A stretch of 64,000 nt of DNA from Spirosoma terrae (GCF_010435915.1 NZ_JAAFZH010000005.1:372001-436000), one strand, 5' to 3'. Counted from the stretch's first letter, positions 8,709 through 18,320 are shown. Notes: generated from the letters alone by a model not told the origin. A program made the numbers and translations.

Positions 8709-9716
8709 TTACATCAAAATATTTTCGACGGCTTGTACTCGTTTCGGTAGCTCTGTTTCGCCCAGCATATCGCGCAGGTCAATTTCGATATTCCGGCATA
8801 TGGCCGTCATCGGAATATCATTGATGCTATTTTCGAACGGGTTTTCGCTGGTATCCCCCACGATTTCCATCGTATTGAAAATCCAGGCAATCACGGTAAA
8901 GAAGGGAACAGTCAGCCAGATGTGCCAACCGCTTACTTTAGCCATTTCGGTTAGCAGCCCATAGGGCAATACGGCAATAAATACCCACGTGAACAGATAA
9001 CTGAAAAAAGCGTATTGCCGGGGAAACGGGAACGATTTGATACGTTCGCAGGCTCCCTGCTGGTTATAAAACTCGACCAGCATCCGCTCCAGATCGACGT
9101 GGTGATAATCGCTAATGTGACCGGCTTCCTGTAGTTCGCGAAGCTGGGCCGATTGTTCACGAAGCAGATACGTTGCCGGATTAGGATGTTTAATGATTTC
9201 TTCAATGTCGCTGTCGGACAAAAAACGGCTGAGTTCTTTATCCAGGCTACATTGTTTAAAGGCAGCAATACGTTCAATCACTTCATGCGCTACGTCGCGG
9301 TGCAGCTCCCATACTGGTTTCTGGCGTAATTGAACACGAACAGCCGTAATGTAAGCCAGGTGTCGGTAAATCAGGGATTTACGAATCTCCAGAAGCTCTT
9401 TGTCCACGAATGGGTCATTCGTCTTTTTGACGTAATCGAGCACCATGATGGCCCAGGAGCGGCTCGCATTGGTAATGCTGCCCCAGATTCGGCGGGCTTC
9501 CCACAAACGATCGTACGAAGAATTATTTTTAAAGCCTACATAGAACGCCACGGCGGTTCCGATCGTCGCTACAGGAACAAAGGGAATGGCCAGGAAAGTC
9601 CAGCCTAACACAGTGTAAAGCAGGCAAATAAGTGTAGAGTAGCAAAGGAATAGGAGGATGGCGCGCCAGGTAAACGGAAATACAATATGAAAAGGAACGC
9701 GTTTGGTTGTAAACAT
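8709..9716 (-). CDS. Bestrophin family channel protein
   Basis: 335 residues matching the bacterial bestrophin/UPF0187 family. The N-terminal hydrophobic helices (TWRAILLFLCYSTLICLLY and FLAIPFVPVATIGTAVAFYV) are followed by the signature FKNNSSYDRLWEARRIWGSI, then a helical cytoplasmic part and further hydrophobic helices (FFSYLFTWVFIAVLPYGL, VPFFTVIAWIFNTMEIVGD). The C-terminal motif DTSENPFENSINDIPM is also typical. Bacterial homologues are pentameric ion channels of the inner membrane, described as sodium-permeable in the Klebsiella protein. It is divergent from the SDR gene at 9849 with a 132-bp gap. Confidence 0.92.
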   Translation of the reverse strand: MFTTKRVPFHIVFPFTWRAILLFLCYSTLICLLYTVLGWTFLAIPFVPVATIGTAVAFYVGFKNNSSYDRLWEARRIWGSITNASRSWAIMVLDYVKKTNDPFVDKELLEIRKSLIYRHLAYITAVRVQLRQKPVWELHRDVAHEVIERIAAFKQCSLDKELSRFLSDSDIEEIIKHPNPATYLLREQSAQLRELQEAGHISDYHHVDLERMLVEFYNQQGACERIKSFPFPRQYAFFSYLFTWVFIAVLPYGLLTEMAKVSGWHIWLTVPFFTVIAWIFNTMEIVGDTSENPFENSINDIPMTAICRNIEIDLRDMLGETELPKRVQAVENILM

Positions 9717-9848
9717 GAGCAGGAGGAATGAGGTTAGAAGAAAGGTATGTAAAGCACTAAAATAGGGCTAGAATCGATTTAAAGTATGATTACACACAGG
9801 TTCTGGTTGTAAAGCTTACTTTTTTATCTGGTTATCTGTAAAAACTTC

Positions 9849-10664
9849 ATGTTCATGGATCATGTACTCAAAGGGCAGATTGCGATTGTGACTGGTTCCA
9901 GTAGCGGTATTGGAGCGGGCGTTGCTAAATCACTTGCCGAGGCTGGGGCCTCTGTTATTGTCAATCATTCATCGCCATCCAGCAAATCGGCGGCAGAAGC
10001 GGTGCTGAAAGAAATCACTGACGCGGGCGGAACGGGTTCAATTGCCCAGTGCGATGTCAGCAAAGAAGACGAAGTCATCAAGATGTTTGCTGATGTGATT
10101 GAGCAGTACGGAACGGTCGATATTCTGGTGAATAACGCCGGTTTGCAGCGGGACGGCAAGTTTGACGAGATGACACTCGACCAATGGAATACGGTTATCA
10201 ACATTAACCTGACTGGTCAGTTTCTGTGCGCTCGCGAAGCCATTCGGGAGTTTCTACGGCGAGGGCCTCGTCCTGACGTATCAGCGGCTACTGGCAAAAT
10301 TATCTGTATGAGTTCGGTACACGAGCTGATTCCCTGGGCTGGTCATATTAACTATGCTGCGTCGAAAGGTGGCGTCAAGATGCTGATGCAGTCCCTAGCG
10401 CAGGAATACGGCGACCGCAAAATTCGGGTAAACAGTATTTGTCCGGGAGCCATCCAGACCCCCATCAATAAACCAGCCTGGGAAACTCCGCAGGCGATGA
10501 ATAGTTTAATGACCTTAATTCCGTATAATCGCATTGGCCAGCCATCCGATATTGGTAATCTGGCCGTGTTTTTAGCCTCCGATCTATCCGACTACATCAC
10601 GGGTGCCAGCATTTTTATCGATGGTGGCATGACGGTGTTTGAAAGTTTTGCGTCAGGAGGGTAA
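9849..10664 (+). CDS. Glucose 1-dehydrogenase-like SDR oxidoreductase
   Basis: 271 residues of the classical short-chain dehydrogenase family. Residues 15-22 form the cofactor-binding TGSSSGIG, NNAG lies near 95-98, and the catalytic Ser (about 155), Tyr169 and Lys173 (NYAASKGG) are present; the C-terminal GASIFIDGGMTV is typical. Closest in character to NAD(P)-dependent glucose 1-dehydrogenases. Alternative starts at 9849 and 9855 are both possible. The next gene in the same direction is a glucosidase, and the pairing suggests use of glucose released from oligosaccharides, though the spacer carries a palindromic repeat. Confidence 0.88.
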   Translation: MFMDHVLKGQIAIVTGSSSGIGAGVAKSLAEAGASVIVNHSSPSSKSAAEAVLKEITDAGGTGSIAQCDVSKEDEVIKMFADVIEQYGTVDILVNNAGLQRDGKFDEMTLDQWNTVININLTGQFLCAREAIREFLRRGPRPDVSAATGKIICMSSVHELIPWAGHINYAASKGGVKMLMQSLAQEYGDRKIRVNSICPGAIQTPINKPAWETPQAMNSLMTLIPYNRIGQPSDIGNLAVFLASDLSDYITGASIFIDGGMTVFESFASGG

Positions 10665-10667
10665 GGG

Positions 10668-10769
10668 AGTTTATAGTTTTTGGTTTATAGTTTATAATGG
10701 CTGACGCAAGACCGCTTTGCGAACCGGCATGTCTGACCACTATAAACTATAAACCAAAAACTATAAACT
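10668..10769. repeat. Palindromic GTTTATA-family repeat, copy A
   Basis: Perfect 29-bp inverted arms at 10668-10696 and 10741-10769 surround a 44-nt centre that contains GGCTGACGC. The arms consist of repeated GTTTATA/GTTTTTG heptads. It begins 3 bp after the SDR stop codon and ends 13 bp before the glucosidase start, filling the whole spacer. Related elements lie at 17201, 18321 and 21605. Confidence 0.9.
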
Positions 10770-10782
10770 GAAAACTCAGTTT

Positions 10783-13416
10783 ATGACCACCGAACAACAA
10801 CGTTTAGAAGATCCTGCCTGGCGGCAATGGGGACCTTATGTGTCTGACCGCCAGTGGGGAACAGTGCGAGAAGATTACAGTGCCAATGGGGATGCCTGGA
10901 ACTACACCACCCACGATATGGCGCGCAGCTATACATTCCGATGGGGGGAAGAAGGGATCGCCGGTTTTTGCGATGATCGGCAGCAGCTATGTCTGGCGCT
11001 GGCACTCTGGAATGGGAAAGACCCAATTCTGAAAGAGCGTTATTTTGGCCTGAGTAACGAAGAAGGTAATCATGGAGAGGACGTAAAGGAGCTTTATTAC
11101 TACCTCGACAATACGCCCACCCACGCTTATCAGCGGATGCTCTACAAATATCCTCAGTCGGCTTATCCCTATGATGAACTAGTCGCTGAAAATCATCGGC
11201 GGACAAGGCTTGATCCTGAGTTTGAGTTACTGGATACTGGTATCTTTGATGAGGATCGGTATTTCGATGTATTTGTCGAGTACGCCAAAGCGGGCCCGCA
11301 GGATATTCTGATGTGTATTACCGTGTACAATCGGGGGCCAGAAGCGGCTGATTTACACGTATTGCCGACGCTCTGGTTTCGAAATACCTGGATTTGGGGT
11401 GATGATTCGGATGGCGTGCTGAGCGCTCATCCACAACTATCGCTTCAGCCCGACGGAACCGTGCTGGCCGAACAAGTTGGGCTGGGGCGCTACGTGCTCC
11501 ATGCCGACGGTCAGCCTGATTGGCTATTCTGCGACAACGAATCTAACCTGGTTCGCTTGTATAATACGCATAATGGAGCTCGCTACCCCAAAGATGGTAT
11601 TCACGATTACGTAGTATATGGTCGAGAAACCGTCAATCCAGCAAAGACAGGCACAAAAACGTCGGCCCATTATTCGCTGACTATTCAATCGGGAGCTTCG
11701 GCGACGATCCGGCTTCGGCTGGAACCATCCGGCCAGCAAAACTCATTCGACGATTTTGAGCGTATTCTGACACAGCGTAAAGTGGAAGCTGATGAGTTTT
11801 ATGAATACGTTCAGCCTTTCCAGGCAACGAACGACGAGAAATTAGTGCAACGACAGGCATTTGCCGGAATGCTTTGGAGCAAGCAGTATTACTACTACGA
11901 CGTAGCGCGGTGGCTGACTGGTGATCCCAACAGTCCTCCGCCCCCCGTTGAGCGACTGAAAGGACGAAATCATTCCTGGTTGCAGCTAATTAATGCCAGT
12001 GTTATTTCCATGCCAGACAAATGGGAGTACCCCTGGTATGCTGCCTGGGACTGGGCATTTCACTGCGTTACGTTAGCCGTAATTGATCCTGGGTTTGCCA
12101 AGCAACAACTTATGTTGCTCACCAATGAATGGTACATGCATCCTAATGGACAATTGCCTGCTTATGAGTGGTCGTTTAGCGATGTAAATCCGCCCGTCCA
12201 TGCCTGGGCAGCCTGGCGGATTTACCATATGGAGCTGGAACGTAAACCGCCCGGCGAAGAAGATATTACGTTCCTGCGCGCCATTTTTCATAAGCTGATG
12301 CTGAATTTTACGTGGTGGGTTAACCGGAAAGACGAAACAGGAAATAATATTTTCGAAGGCGGATTTCTGGGGCTGGACAACATCGGTGTTTTTGATCGCA
12401 ATGCTATACTGCCCGACGGCAGCCATCTGGAGCAGGCCGATGGTACGAGCTGGATGGCCATGTATGCTCTGAACATGATGCGAATCGCGCTGGAGCTGGC
12501 TCGGCACGACCACGTATATGGCGAACTGGCAACGAAGTTTTTCGACCATTTTCTCTACATCGCCGGAGCAATGACCAGTATTGGCGAAACGAACATAGGG
12601 CTTTGGGATGAGCAGGATGGCTTCTTCTACGATCAGCTTCGAATGTCGGATGGCAGTGTCAAGCGAATGCGGGTGCGGACTATGGTGGGCCTGATACCTA
12701 TGTTTGCCGTCGAAATTCTGGATGACGATCTGCTAAAAGCCCACCCCGCTTTTCTGGATCGAATGAAGTGGTTTCAAAGCCATCGGCCTGATTTGTATAA
12801 TCAGGTTTCGCGGTATACCGAAACCGGAAAAAGTGAAAAACGACTGCTGAGTCTGCTACGTGGTTTCCGCCTGAAATCGTTGTTGAGCAAGATGCTGGAT
12901 GAAACTGAATTTCTGAGCCCGCACGGCGTTCGGGCAGTTTCGAAAATTTATCGGGATCAACCCTATGAGTTTACGCTCGACCACACTACGTTCCGATTGG
13001 CTTATACACCCGCCGAGAGTGATAGTGATATGTTTGGCGGAAACAGCAACTGGCGCGGCCCGGTCTGGATGCCGTTAAACTACCTGATGGTTGAAACACT
13101 TCAGCGATTTTATCATTACTTCGGCGACGATTTTACGGTTGAGTATCCGATTGGATCAGGAAAGCAGATTACGCTGAACGACGTAGCCAGCGAATTAATG
13201 AATCGGCTCATCAGTCTGTTTACACTGGATGTGAACGGAAAACGCGCTACGTTTGGCCAGCATCCTAAATACCAGGATGCTTATTTTCGGGATTACGTAT
13301 TGTTTTATGAATATTTCGACGGCGATAACGGGCGTGGTGTTGGAGCCAGCCATCAGACCGGTTGGACTGGGCTCGTTGCTGAATTGATTGATCGAAAATA
13401 TGGCAGCTGGAAATAA
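10783..13416 (+). CDS. GH63-like (alpha/alpha)6 glucosidase
   Basis: 877 residues without signal peptide. The N-terminus (EDPAWRQWGPYVSDRQWGTVREDYS, quoted in part: WGPYVSDRQWGTVREDYS) and the segment WGEEGIAGFCDDRQQLC are typical of the bacterial proteins annotated as glucosidase, related to eukaryotic mannosyl-oligosaccharide glucosidase I (GH63). The C-terminal (alpha/alpha)6 barrel contains KWEYPWYAAWDWAFHCV with a candidate acidic residue, AYEWSFSDVNPPVHAWA, and near the end GGNSNWRGPVWMPLNYL and SHQTGWTGLVAELI. It probably hydrolyses alpha-glucosides. The start codon lies in GTTTATG, that is, inside a heptad of the repeat family that precedes it. Confidence 0.88.
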   Translation: MTTEQQRLEDPAWRQWGPYVSDRQWGTVREDYSANGDAWNYTTHDMARSYTFRWGEEGIAGFCDDRQQLCLALALWNGKDPILKERYFGLSNEEGNHGEDVKELYYYLDNTPTHAYQRMLYKYPQSAYPYDELVAENHRRTRLDPEFELLDTGIFDEDRYFDVFVEYAKAGPQDILMCITVYNRGPEAADLHVLPTLWFRNTWIWGDDSDGVLSAHPQLSLQPDGTVLAEQVGLGRYVLHADGQPDWLFCDNESNLVRLYNTHNGARYPKDGIHDYVVYGRETVNPAKTGTKTSAHYSLTIQSGASATIRLRLEPSGQQNSFDDFERILTQRKVEADEFYEYVQPFQATNDEKLVQRQAFAGMLWSKQYYYYDVARWLTGDPNSPPPPVERLKGRNHSWLQLINASVISMPDKWEYPWYAAWDWAFHCVTLAVIDPGFAKQQLMLLTNEWYMHPNGQLPAYEWSFSDVNPPVHAWAAWRIYHMELERKPPGEEDITFLRAIFHKLMLNFTWWVNRKDETGNNIFEGGFLGLDNIGVFDRNAILPDGSHLEQADGTSWMAMYALNMMRIALELARHDHVYGELATKFFDHFLYIAGAMTSIGETNIGLWDEQDGFFYDQLRMSDGSVKRMRVRTMVGLIPMFAVEILDDDLLKAHPAFLDRMKWFQSHRPDLYNQVSRYTETGKSEKRLLSLLRGFRLKSLLSKMLDETEFLSPHGVRAVSKIYRDQPYEFTLDHTTFRLAYTPAESDSDMFGGNSNWRGPVWMPLNYLMVETLQRFYHYFGDDFTVEYPIGSGKQITLNDVASELMNRLISLFTLDVNGKRATFGQHPKYQDAYFRDYVLFYEYFDGDNGRGVGASHQTGWTGLVAELIDRKYGSWK

Positions 13417-13427
13417 CGAGTCGAGAT

Positions 13428-14588
13428 ATGGTTTTTGACGCAATCGTAGTAGGATTAGGAGCGATGGGCAGTGCTACGCTTTACCAGCTTTCCCGACAAA
13501 CACCGAACGTATTGGGACTGGATCAGTTTAATCCACCCCACACCCTGGGTTCGACGCATGGCGATTCACGTATTACGCGGCAGGCCATCGGGGAGGGTTC
13601 CTATTTTGTCCCCTTGGCGCTACGTTCGTACGCCATATGGCAGGAGCTTGAAGAACAAACGGGACAGCAACTGATCACGAAAAACGGCGGTCTGTTCGTG
13701 GGTCGGGCAAATTCCGATGTGCAGATGCACAATAAGCCCGGTTTTCTGTCAACTACCATTCTGGCAGCGGAGCAGTACACTATTGCGCATCGACTACTCG
13801 ATAATCGAACGCTTTGTAACGAATTTCCGCAGTTTCGATTTCAGGACGATGATATAGGTTATTATGAAGTTAACGCCGGTTTTCTGAATCCCGAACGATG
13901 TATATCCGCCCAATTGAACCAGGCCAGCCAAAACGGAGCAACCGTACGAAGCAACGAACGAATGCTCTCGTTTACGGAGACAAGTAATGGCATTCTGGTT
14001 CATACGAATGTGGGTGAGTATTCCACGAAAAAGCTGATTCTAACTACAGGCCCTTGGGTAACGGATTCATTGGCCGATACGCCTTATCGGAACTTGCTGA
14101 AAGTCTACCGGCAAGTGCAGTACTGGTTTGATGTGGAGGAAAATTATCATTTGTTTATGCCTGATCGTTTTCCTGTATTTATTCTGAGTGATCGGGATAT
14201 GTATGGGTTTCCGGCCATTGGCAATTCTGGTGATGGGATCAAAATTGCGATGGAAACGTACCAGCAAACAACCTCTCCCGAGTCCATTAACCGTACCGTT
14301 TCGGAAGCGGAAACTCGCTCGATGTATGAACAGTGCGTAGCGCCCAACTTTGTGGGTATTGGACCTAAATGTGTTAAATCGGCAGTATGTATGTACACAA
14401 TGACGCCGAACGGCGATTTTCTAATCGATTATCACCCAGCTCATAAGAACGTATTGATCGCATCGGCCTGTTCGGGGCATGGCTTTAAACACTCGGCTGC
14501 GGTAGGGCAGATTCTGGCTGAGCTGGCTATCCAGGAACGTACCGATTTCGACATAAAGCCTTTCAGCCTGACCCATTTTAATACGTAG
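13428..14588 (+). CDS. solA: SolA-type N-methyl amino acid oxidase
   Basis: 386 residues of the monomeric sarcosine oxidase / N-methyl-L-tryptophan oxidase family. The dinucleotide-binding GLGAMG is at residues 9-14, followed by LGLDQFNPPHTLGSTHGDSR, the FAD-contacting region of this family. Cys321 (in AVCMYTMTPNGDF) matches the cysteine that binds FAD covalently in monomeric sarcosine oxidase. The enzyme oxidatively demethylates N-methyl amino acids, releasing formaldehyde and hydrogen peroxide. It starts 11 bp after the glucosidase gene and is likely in the same transcript. The exact substrate is not known. It converges with the DUF1304 gene 14 bp away. Confidence 0.87.
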   Translation: MVFDAIVVGLGAMGSATLYQLSRQTPNVLGLDQFNPPHTLGSTHGDSRITRQAIGEGSYFVPLALRSYAIWQELEEQTGQQLITKNGGLFVGRANSDVQMHNKPGFLSTTILAAEQYTIAHRLLDNRTLCNEFPQFRFQDDDIGYYEVNAGFLNPERCISAQLNQASQNGATVRSNERMLSFTETSNGILVHTNVGEYSTKKLILTTGPWVTDSLADTPYRNLLKVYRQVQYWFDVEENYHLFMPDRFPVFILSDRDMYGFPAIGNSGDGIKIAMETYQQTTSPESINRTVSEAETRSMYEQCVAPNFVGIGPKCVKSAVCMYTMTPNGDFLIDYHPAHKNVLIASACSGHGFKHSAAVGQILAELAIQERTDFDIKPFSLTHFNT

Positions 14589-14602
14589 TGTGTCGCGGTA
14601 GG

Positions 14603-14965
14603 CTACGCCAGCAAGGTGAAGATCAGGGCTATGATGGCCGGTAATGCCTGAACGAAAAAGATAGAGCGTTGGGCCGTTGCTGCGCCGTATACTCCGGCAA
14701 CAATCACGCAGCCTAAAAAGAAATACGCTACGTTCTTGCTCCAAATTGGATCGTTGATGAGCAACGACCAGATCAGCCCGGCGGCTAAAAAACCATTATA
14801 CAATCCCTGATTGGCAGCCAGCGCTTTAGTAGGTTCAAAAAGCTCTGGAGCTAGCGACTTAAACGTTTTTCGGCCTCGGGTTGTCCAGGCAAACATCTCC
14901 ATCCAAAGAATATACACGTGCTCAATGGCAACCAGACTTATCAGGAGTTGAGAAATGAGTTTCAT
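14603..14965 (-). CDS. DUF1304 membrane protein
   Basis: 120 residues with four hydrophobic helices. The first helix contains the family motif VAIEHVYILWMEMFAW, and the loop GRKTFKSLAPELFE followed by ALAANQGLYNGFLAAGLIW is diagnostic for DUF1304. The function of the family is not established; it is an inner-membrane protein. Transcribed with the GNAT gene upstream on the minus strand (43-bp gap). Confidence 0.9.
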   Translation of the reverse strand: MKLISQLLISLVAIEHVYILWMEMFAWTTRGRKTFKSLAPELFEPTKALAANQGLYNGFLAAGLIWSLLINDPIWSKNVAYFFLGCVIVAGVYGAATAQRSIFFVQALPAIIALIFTLLA

Positions 14966-15007
14966 GGCGAAAAGGTTGGTAGATGATAGGGAGAAAGAGT
15001 GATCGTT

Positions 15008-15562
15008 CTAGTTAACAGGCGTCAGTATCGAATAATAAACACTATCACGAAACCGACCGTGGTAGAATTGATTTTCTTTGAAATGAGCTTCCTGAACAAA
15101 TCCTGCCTGCTTTAGCACGTTAGCCGATGCGGTATTGTCGGGATCGATGATGCCTTCGATGGAGTGTAGCTTCATCGTTTGAAAGCCGTAGTTAACCACC
15201 GCCCGAAGTGCTTCCTGCATGATGCCCTGACCCTGATAGTCCAGGCTCAACAGATAGCCAACTTCAGCCCGATAATGCTCTTTCGCCATTCGGACGTAAC
15301 CGATGGTTCCAATGACTTTGGGGGATTGCTTGAGGGTGATAGCCCACGTAATACTGTTGTTCTGACGAATTCCATCGTTGATATTCTGAATCAGTTCAGC
15401 AGCATCAGCTACCGACTGCGCAACGGGACGAGGAATAAACCGCATGATGTCGGGATTAGACCGCAACGCGAAGAAATCGTTTTCATCGTCGCGTCGTAGT
15501 TGCCTAAGGCAAAGTCGCTCCGTAACCAGCTCTGGAAAAGGGTTGAAATGTACGCTCAGCAT
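15008..15562 (-). CDS. GNAT N-acetyltransferase, RimJ/RimL type
   Basis: 184 residues. The N-terminus has TERLCLRQLRRDDENDFFALRSNP typical of the RimJ/RimL group (quoted part: TERLCLRQLRRDDENDF). The acetyl-CoA-binding motif A is seen around residues 105-130 (AEVGYLLSLDYQGQGIMQEALR), and motif B contains DPDNTASANVLKQAGFV. Likely acetylates the N-terminus of a protein or an amino group of a small molecule. No local context defines the substrate. Confidence 0.87.
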   Translation of the reverse strand: MLSVHFNPFPELVTERLCLRQLRRDDENDFFALRSNPDIMRFIPRPVAQSVADAAELIQNINDGIRQNNSITWAITLKQSPKVIGTIGYVRMAKEHYRAEVGYLLSLDYQGQGIMQEALRAVVNYGFQTMKLHSIEGIIDPDNTASANVLKQAGFVQEAHFKENQFYHGRFRDSVYYSILTPVN

Positions 15563-15615
15563 AGGGAATGAATGGGAGTAGTTGCACCCGTAAGCTAGCT
15601 AAATTCAGAACATTA

Positions 15616-16257
15616 TCATCGGTTTATGTACTGAACTGTATAAAACGACCCATTGACGGTCAGTTTTGTAACGGCTCCATAATCCAGGTTGATGCGGTAG
15701 GCGTTTTGTAGCGACAAATCCAGAAAAAGACAAAGCAGGGCGCGGATAACACCGCCATGCGAGACAATAAAGACCGGTTGAGTTGGCTTCGATTGTGCCA
15801 GTGGCATAATGGATGATTGCCAGAAATCGCGAACTCGCTCGAATAGATCGAAAAAATTCTCTCCGTTTGGGGTTCTTATGGTCACAAAGTCACCCATCCA
15901 GGAGTCGAGTGTTGCGCGGTCGATATCATTCCAGGGGACCATCTCCCAGTCACCGAAGAAAAATTCTTTCAATCGGTCGTCGGTCTGCACGGGTAGTGGA
16001 TGGGAATCGACCGTCTTTTTTTGACCCGGAGCAATTTCTATCTGACTCCCAGGCGAAAAATTGCGCGATAAATCATCCGCTAATTGTCGACAGCGACGTA
16101 GCGGTGACGAAAAAATAGCCATCGGATCGTCCGGTAAATGGGCGATCAGGCGGTCTCGTTGCTCTTCGTACGTATCAGCAAGATCGATATCCGACTGCCC
16201 GTAAGCGACCCGTTCTTTTAGCGCCACTTCCGTGTGACGAATCAGATAAACATCCAT
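15616..16257 (-). CDS. cobC: Alpha-ribazole phosphatase-like histidine phosphatase
   Basis: 213 residues of the histidine phosphatase superfamily. The catalytic motif is LIRHTEV (RHT in place of the common RHG, as in CobC), with the second Arg in SSPLRRCRQLAD, a Glu in FGDWEM, and the second catalytic His in VSHGGVIRALL. CobC removes the phosphate from alpha-ribazole-5'-phosphate in cobalamin lower-ligand assembly. It lies last in the minus-strand order MazG-like, cobT, cobS, cobC, which supports this role over phosphoglycerate mutase. Confidence 0.88.
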   Translation of the reverse strand: MDVYLIRHTEVALKERVAYGQSDIDLADTYEEQRDRLIAHLPDDPMAIFSSPLRRCRQLADDLSRNFSPGSQIEIAPGQKKTVDSHPLPVQTDDRLKEFFFGDWEMVPWNDIDRATLDSWMGDFVTIRTPNGENFFDLFERVRDFWQSSIMPLAQSKPTQPVFIVSHGGVIRALLCLFLDLSLQNAYRINLDYGAVTKLTVNGSFYTVQYINR

Positions 16258-16404
16258 TGGTTTATGGTATATGATGTTAGATGTATGGCATATAATGAGT
16301 TTGCCAATAAACCTACACGCAGTAGTCTGTTTTTATTGAGCGATAGCACGATAGTGTCGGATAACACCATCGATTAATAAAACATATGGCTTACCTCATA
16401 CATC

Positions 16405-17187
16405 TCAAACCGAGACCCACAAAAGCGATACAAAGGAAAGATACACGATTACTTCTGTTACCTGCTGTACAGCGCCCAAACAGTCGCCGGTATAGCCACC
16501 CAGCCATTTCCGGAAAAACCAGATAAATCGCCAGCGTACTAAAAACAGCGGAATCAGAAACAGCAGATAAATCCAGAGGGTGGTGTAAACAACTAAAGCC
16601 AGTAAGGGAGCCAACCCAAATAACGTAGCAATTGTTAGTTGACCGGCTGTAAGGCCCTGGGCAATGGGCTTTGCCTTGGCGTCCAGATCTTCGCGGGCGT
16701 AGGGCAGAGACCGGATCACTGTAGCCGCGATCCACCGGCTCAGGCTATGGGCGGAGAGATATTTCAGGGCAACTGGCCACCCGAATGCTTCGACCGTCAA
16801 CATGGATTGTAGGGCAAAAAACTTAACAGCTAGCAGCAAGCCAAGCCCCACCGAACCGTAGGTGCCCAGCCGACTGTCTTTCATGATAGCCAGAATTTTC
16901 TCTTTTGTCCAGCCCCCGCCAAATCCATCGCACACATCGGCAAAGCCATCTTCGTGAAAAGCGCCCGTTACCCAGATCGTTGCGATCATGCTAAAAAGGA
17001 TGGGCAGGTAGGTTGGTGGAAACAGGATCGTACTTACCCAGTACACGCCAATGCCAATACCGCCTACAAGCCAGCCGATCAGCGGAAAAAAGATGGTCGA
17101 CCGGTTTAAGGTATCAGCCGAATGGTCAATACCCTTCGGAACCGGTAGGCGGGTATAGAACATGAGAGCGGTAAAGAAGAGTCGCAA
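16405..17187 (-). CDS. cobS: Cobalamin synthase (adenosylcobinamide-GDP ribazoletransferase)
   Basis: 260 residues, polytopic. The N-terminus FFTALMFYTRLPVPKGIDH and the acidic metal-binding signature ITVTGAFHEDGFADVCDGFGGG (quoted part: GAFHEDGFADVCDGFGGG) with WTKEKILAIMKDSRLGTYG are diagnostic for CobS. It joins alpha-ribazole to adenosylcobinamide-GDP at the inner membrane. About five to six hydrophobic helices follow. The spacer from cobT is filled by a palindromic repeat. Confidence 0.95.
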   Translation of the reverse strand: MRLFFTALMFYTRLPVPKGIDHSADTLNRSTIFFPLIGWLVGGIGIGVYWVSTILFPPTYLPILFSMIATIWVTGAFHEDGFADVCDGFGGGWTKEKILAIMKDSRLGTYGSVGLGLLLAVKFFALQSMLTVEAFGWPVALKYLSAHSLSRWIAATVIRSLPYAREDLDAKAKPIAQGLTAGQLTIATLFGLAPLLALVVYTTLWIYLLFLIPLFLVRWRFIWFFRKWLGGYTGDCLGAVQQVTEVIVYLSFVSLLWVSV

Positions 17188-17200
17188 GGGAAGGTTCTTA

Positions 17201-17300
17201 GTTTATGGTTTACAGTTTATAGTTTTCAGTTTATAGTGGCTGGCCCAGGATACTTCTGACGCGTCAGCCACCATAAACTATAAACCATAGACTGAAAACA
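17201..17300. repeat. Palindromic GTTTATA-family repeat, copy B
   Basis: Imperfect inverted arms made of GTTTATG, GTTTACA, GTTTATA and GTTTTCA units on the left are mirrored on the right (CATAAACTATAAACCATAG). A perfect 12-bp palindrome CTGACGCGTCAG sits at 17256-17267. The element ends 3 bp from the cobT stop (17304) and begins 13 bp before the cobS start (17187). Confidence 0.85.
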
Positions 17301-17303
17301 CCT

Positions 17304-18311
17304 TTATAAAATGTCCATAGTTGCCATGTCATTGAGCATATTGACCGCAGCCTGCACGAGGGGATAAGCCAGTGCACAGCCGGTGCCTTCGCCCAGCCGA
17401 AGATTCAGATTGAGCAACGGTTTAGCGTTGAGCAAATCAAGCATGAGTCGATGGCCTGCCTCATCTGACTGATGACAGAAAATGCAGTGCTGACGGACTG
17501 CCGAATTTAGTGTAGTTGCCACCAGAAGCGCCGACGTAGCAATGAAGCCGTCAACCAGAATAACCATACCGTTTTCAGCGGCTTGTAACATGCCGCCCAC
17601 CATTGCCGCAATCTCCAGACCGCCCATTGCCGCCAGGATGTCGGTGGGGTTGGTCAGATGCTGATATTGGTCCGCAACCGATTGGAGAATGGTAAGTTTT
17701 CGGTGCAAACCAGCATCATTGAGGCCGGTGCCACGCCCAACACAGTCAGGAAGAGAAAGGTTGGTGAATCGATGCATCAGTAACGATGCTGACGACGTAT
17801 TGCCAATGCCCATTTCGCCAAAACCCACTACGTTACAGCCCCGATACTGAATGCCGTTCACCAGGGTTTTTCCGGCGTCTATGGCCGCTGCACATTCGTC
17901 GGGTGTCATGGCGGGTTCAACGTGCATATTTCGGGTGCCGGGACGGATCTTGTACTTGACAAAACGCTCCGTGTTTTCGTCAAAAGTCCCGTTCACGCCA
18001 ACGTCGCAAACCAGCAGCTTCAGGCCGTTTTGTTTGCAGAAAACATTAATAGCTGCTCCTCCGGCAATGAAATTTTTGACCATACCATACGTAACGTCGG
18101 CGGGGTAAGCGCTCACGCCTTCGGAGGCCAGGCCATGATCGCCCGCAAACACCAGCATGTGTGGATTGGTCAATACGGGCGTCTCCGTCTGTTGGATCAA
18201 CGCAATCTGGAGTGCCAGTTCTTCCAATTGGCCCAGTGCCCCAATCGGTTTAGTTTTATAGTCAATACGTTGTCGAACCGTTTCTTCCAGTGATGAGGCC
18301 ATTGTTGACAA
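17304..18311 (-). CDS. cobT: Nicotinate-nucleotide--dimethylbenzimidazole phosphoribosyltransferase
   Basis: 335 residues matching CobT from end to end. Landmarks: KTKPIGALGQLEELALQIA near the N-terminus, VFAGDHGLASEGVSAYP, GGAAINVFC, GFGEMGIGNTSSASL, LAAMGGLEIAAMVGGML, and near the C-terminus LRLGEGTGCALAYPL, whose Glu is the catalytic base. It makes alpha-ribazole-5'-phosphate from the lower-ligand base and nicotinate mononucleotide. Neighbouring cobS and cobC supply the next steps; a cobU/cobP homologue is not in this window. Confidence 0.96.
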   Translation of the reverse strand: MSTMASSLEETVRQRIDYKTKPIGALGQLEELALQIALIQQTETPVLTNPHMLVFAGDHGLASEGVSAYPADVTYGMVKNFIAGGAAINVFCKQNGLKLLVCDVGVNGTFDENTERFVKYKIRPGTRNMHVEPAMTPDECAAAIDAGKTLVNGIQYRGCNVVGFGEMGIGNTSSASLLMHRFTNLSLPDCVGRGTGLNDAGLHRKLTILQSVADQYQHLTNPTDILAAMGGLEIAAMVGGMLQAAENGMVILVDGFIATSALLVATTLNSAVRQHCIFCHQSDEAGHRLMLDLLNAKPLLNLNLRLGEGTGCALAYPLVQAAVNMLNDMATMDIL

Positions 18312-18320
18312 GAGGGAAAG

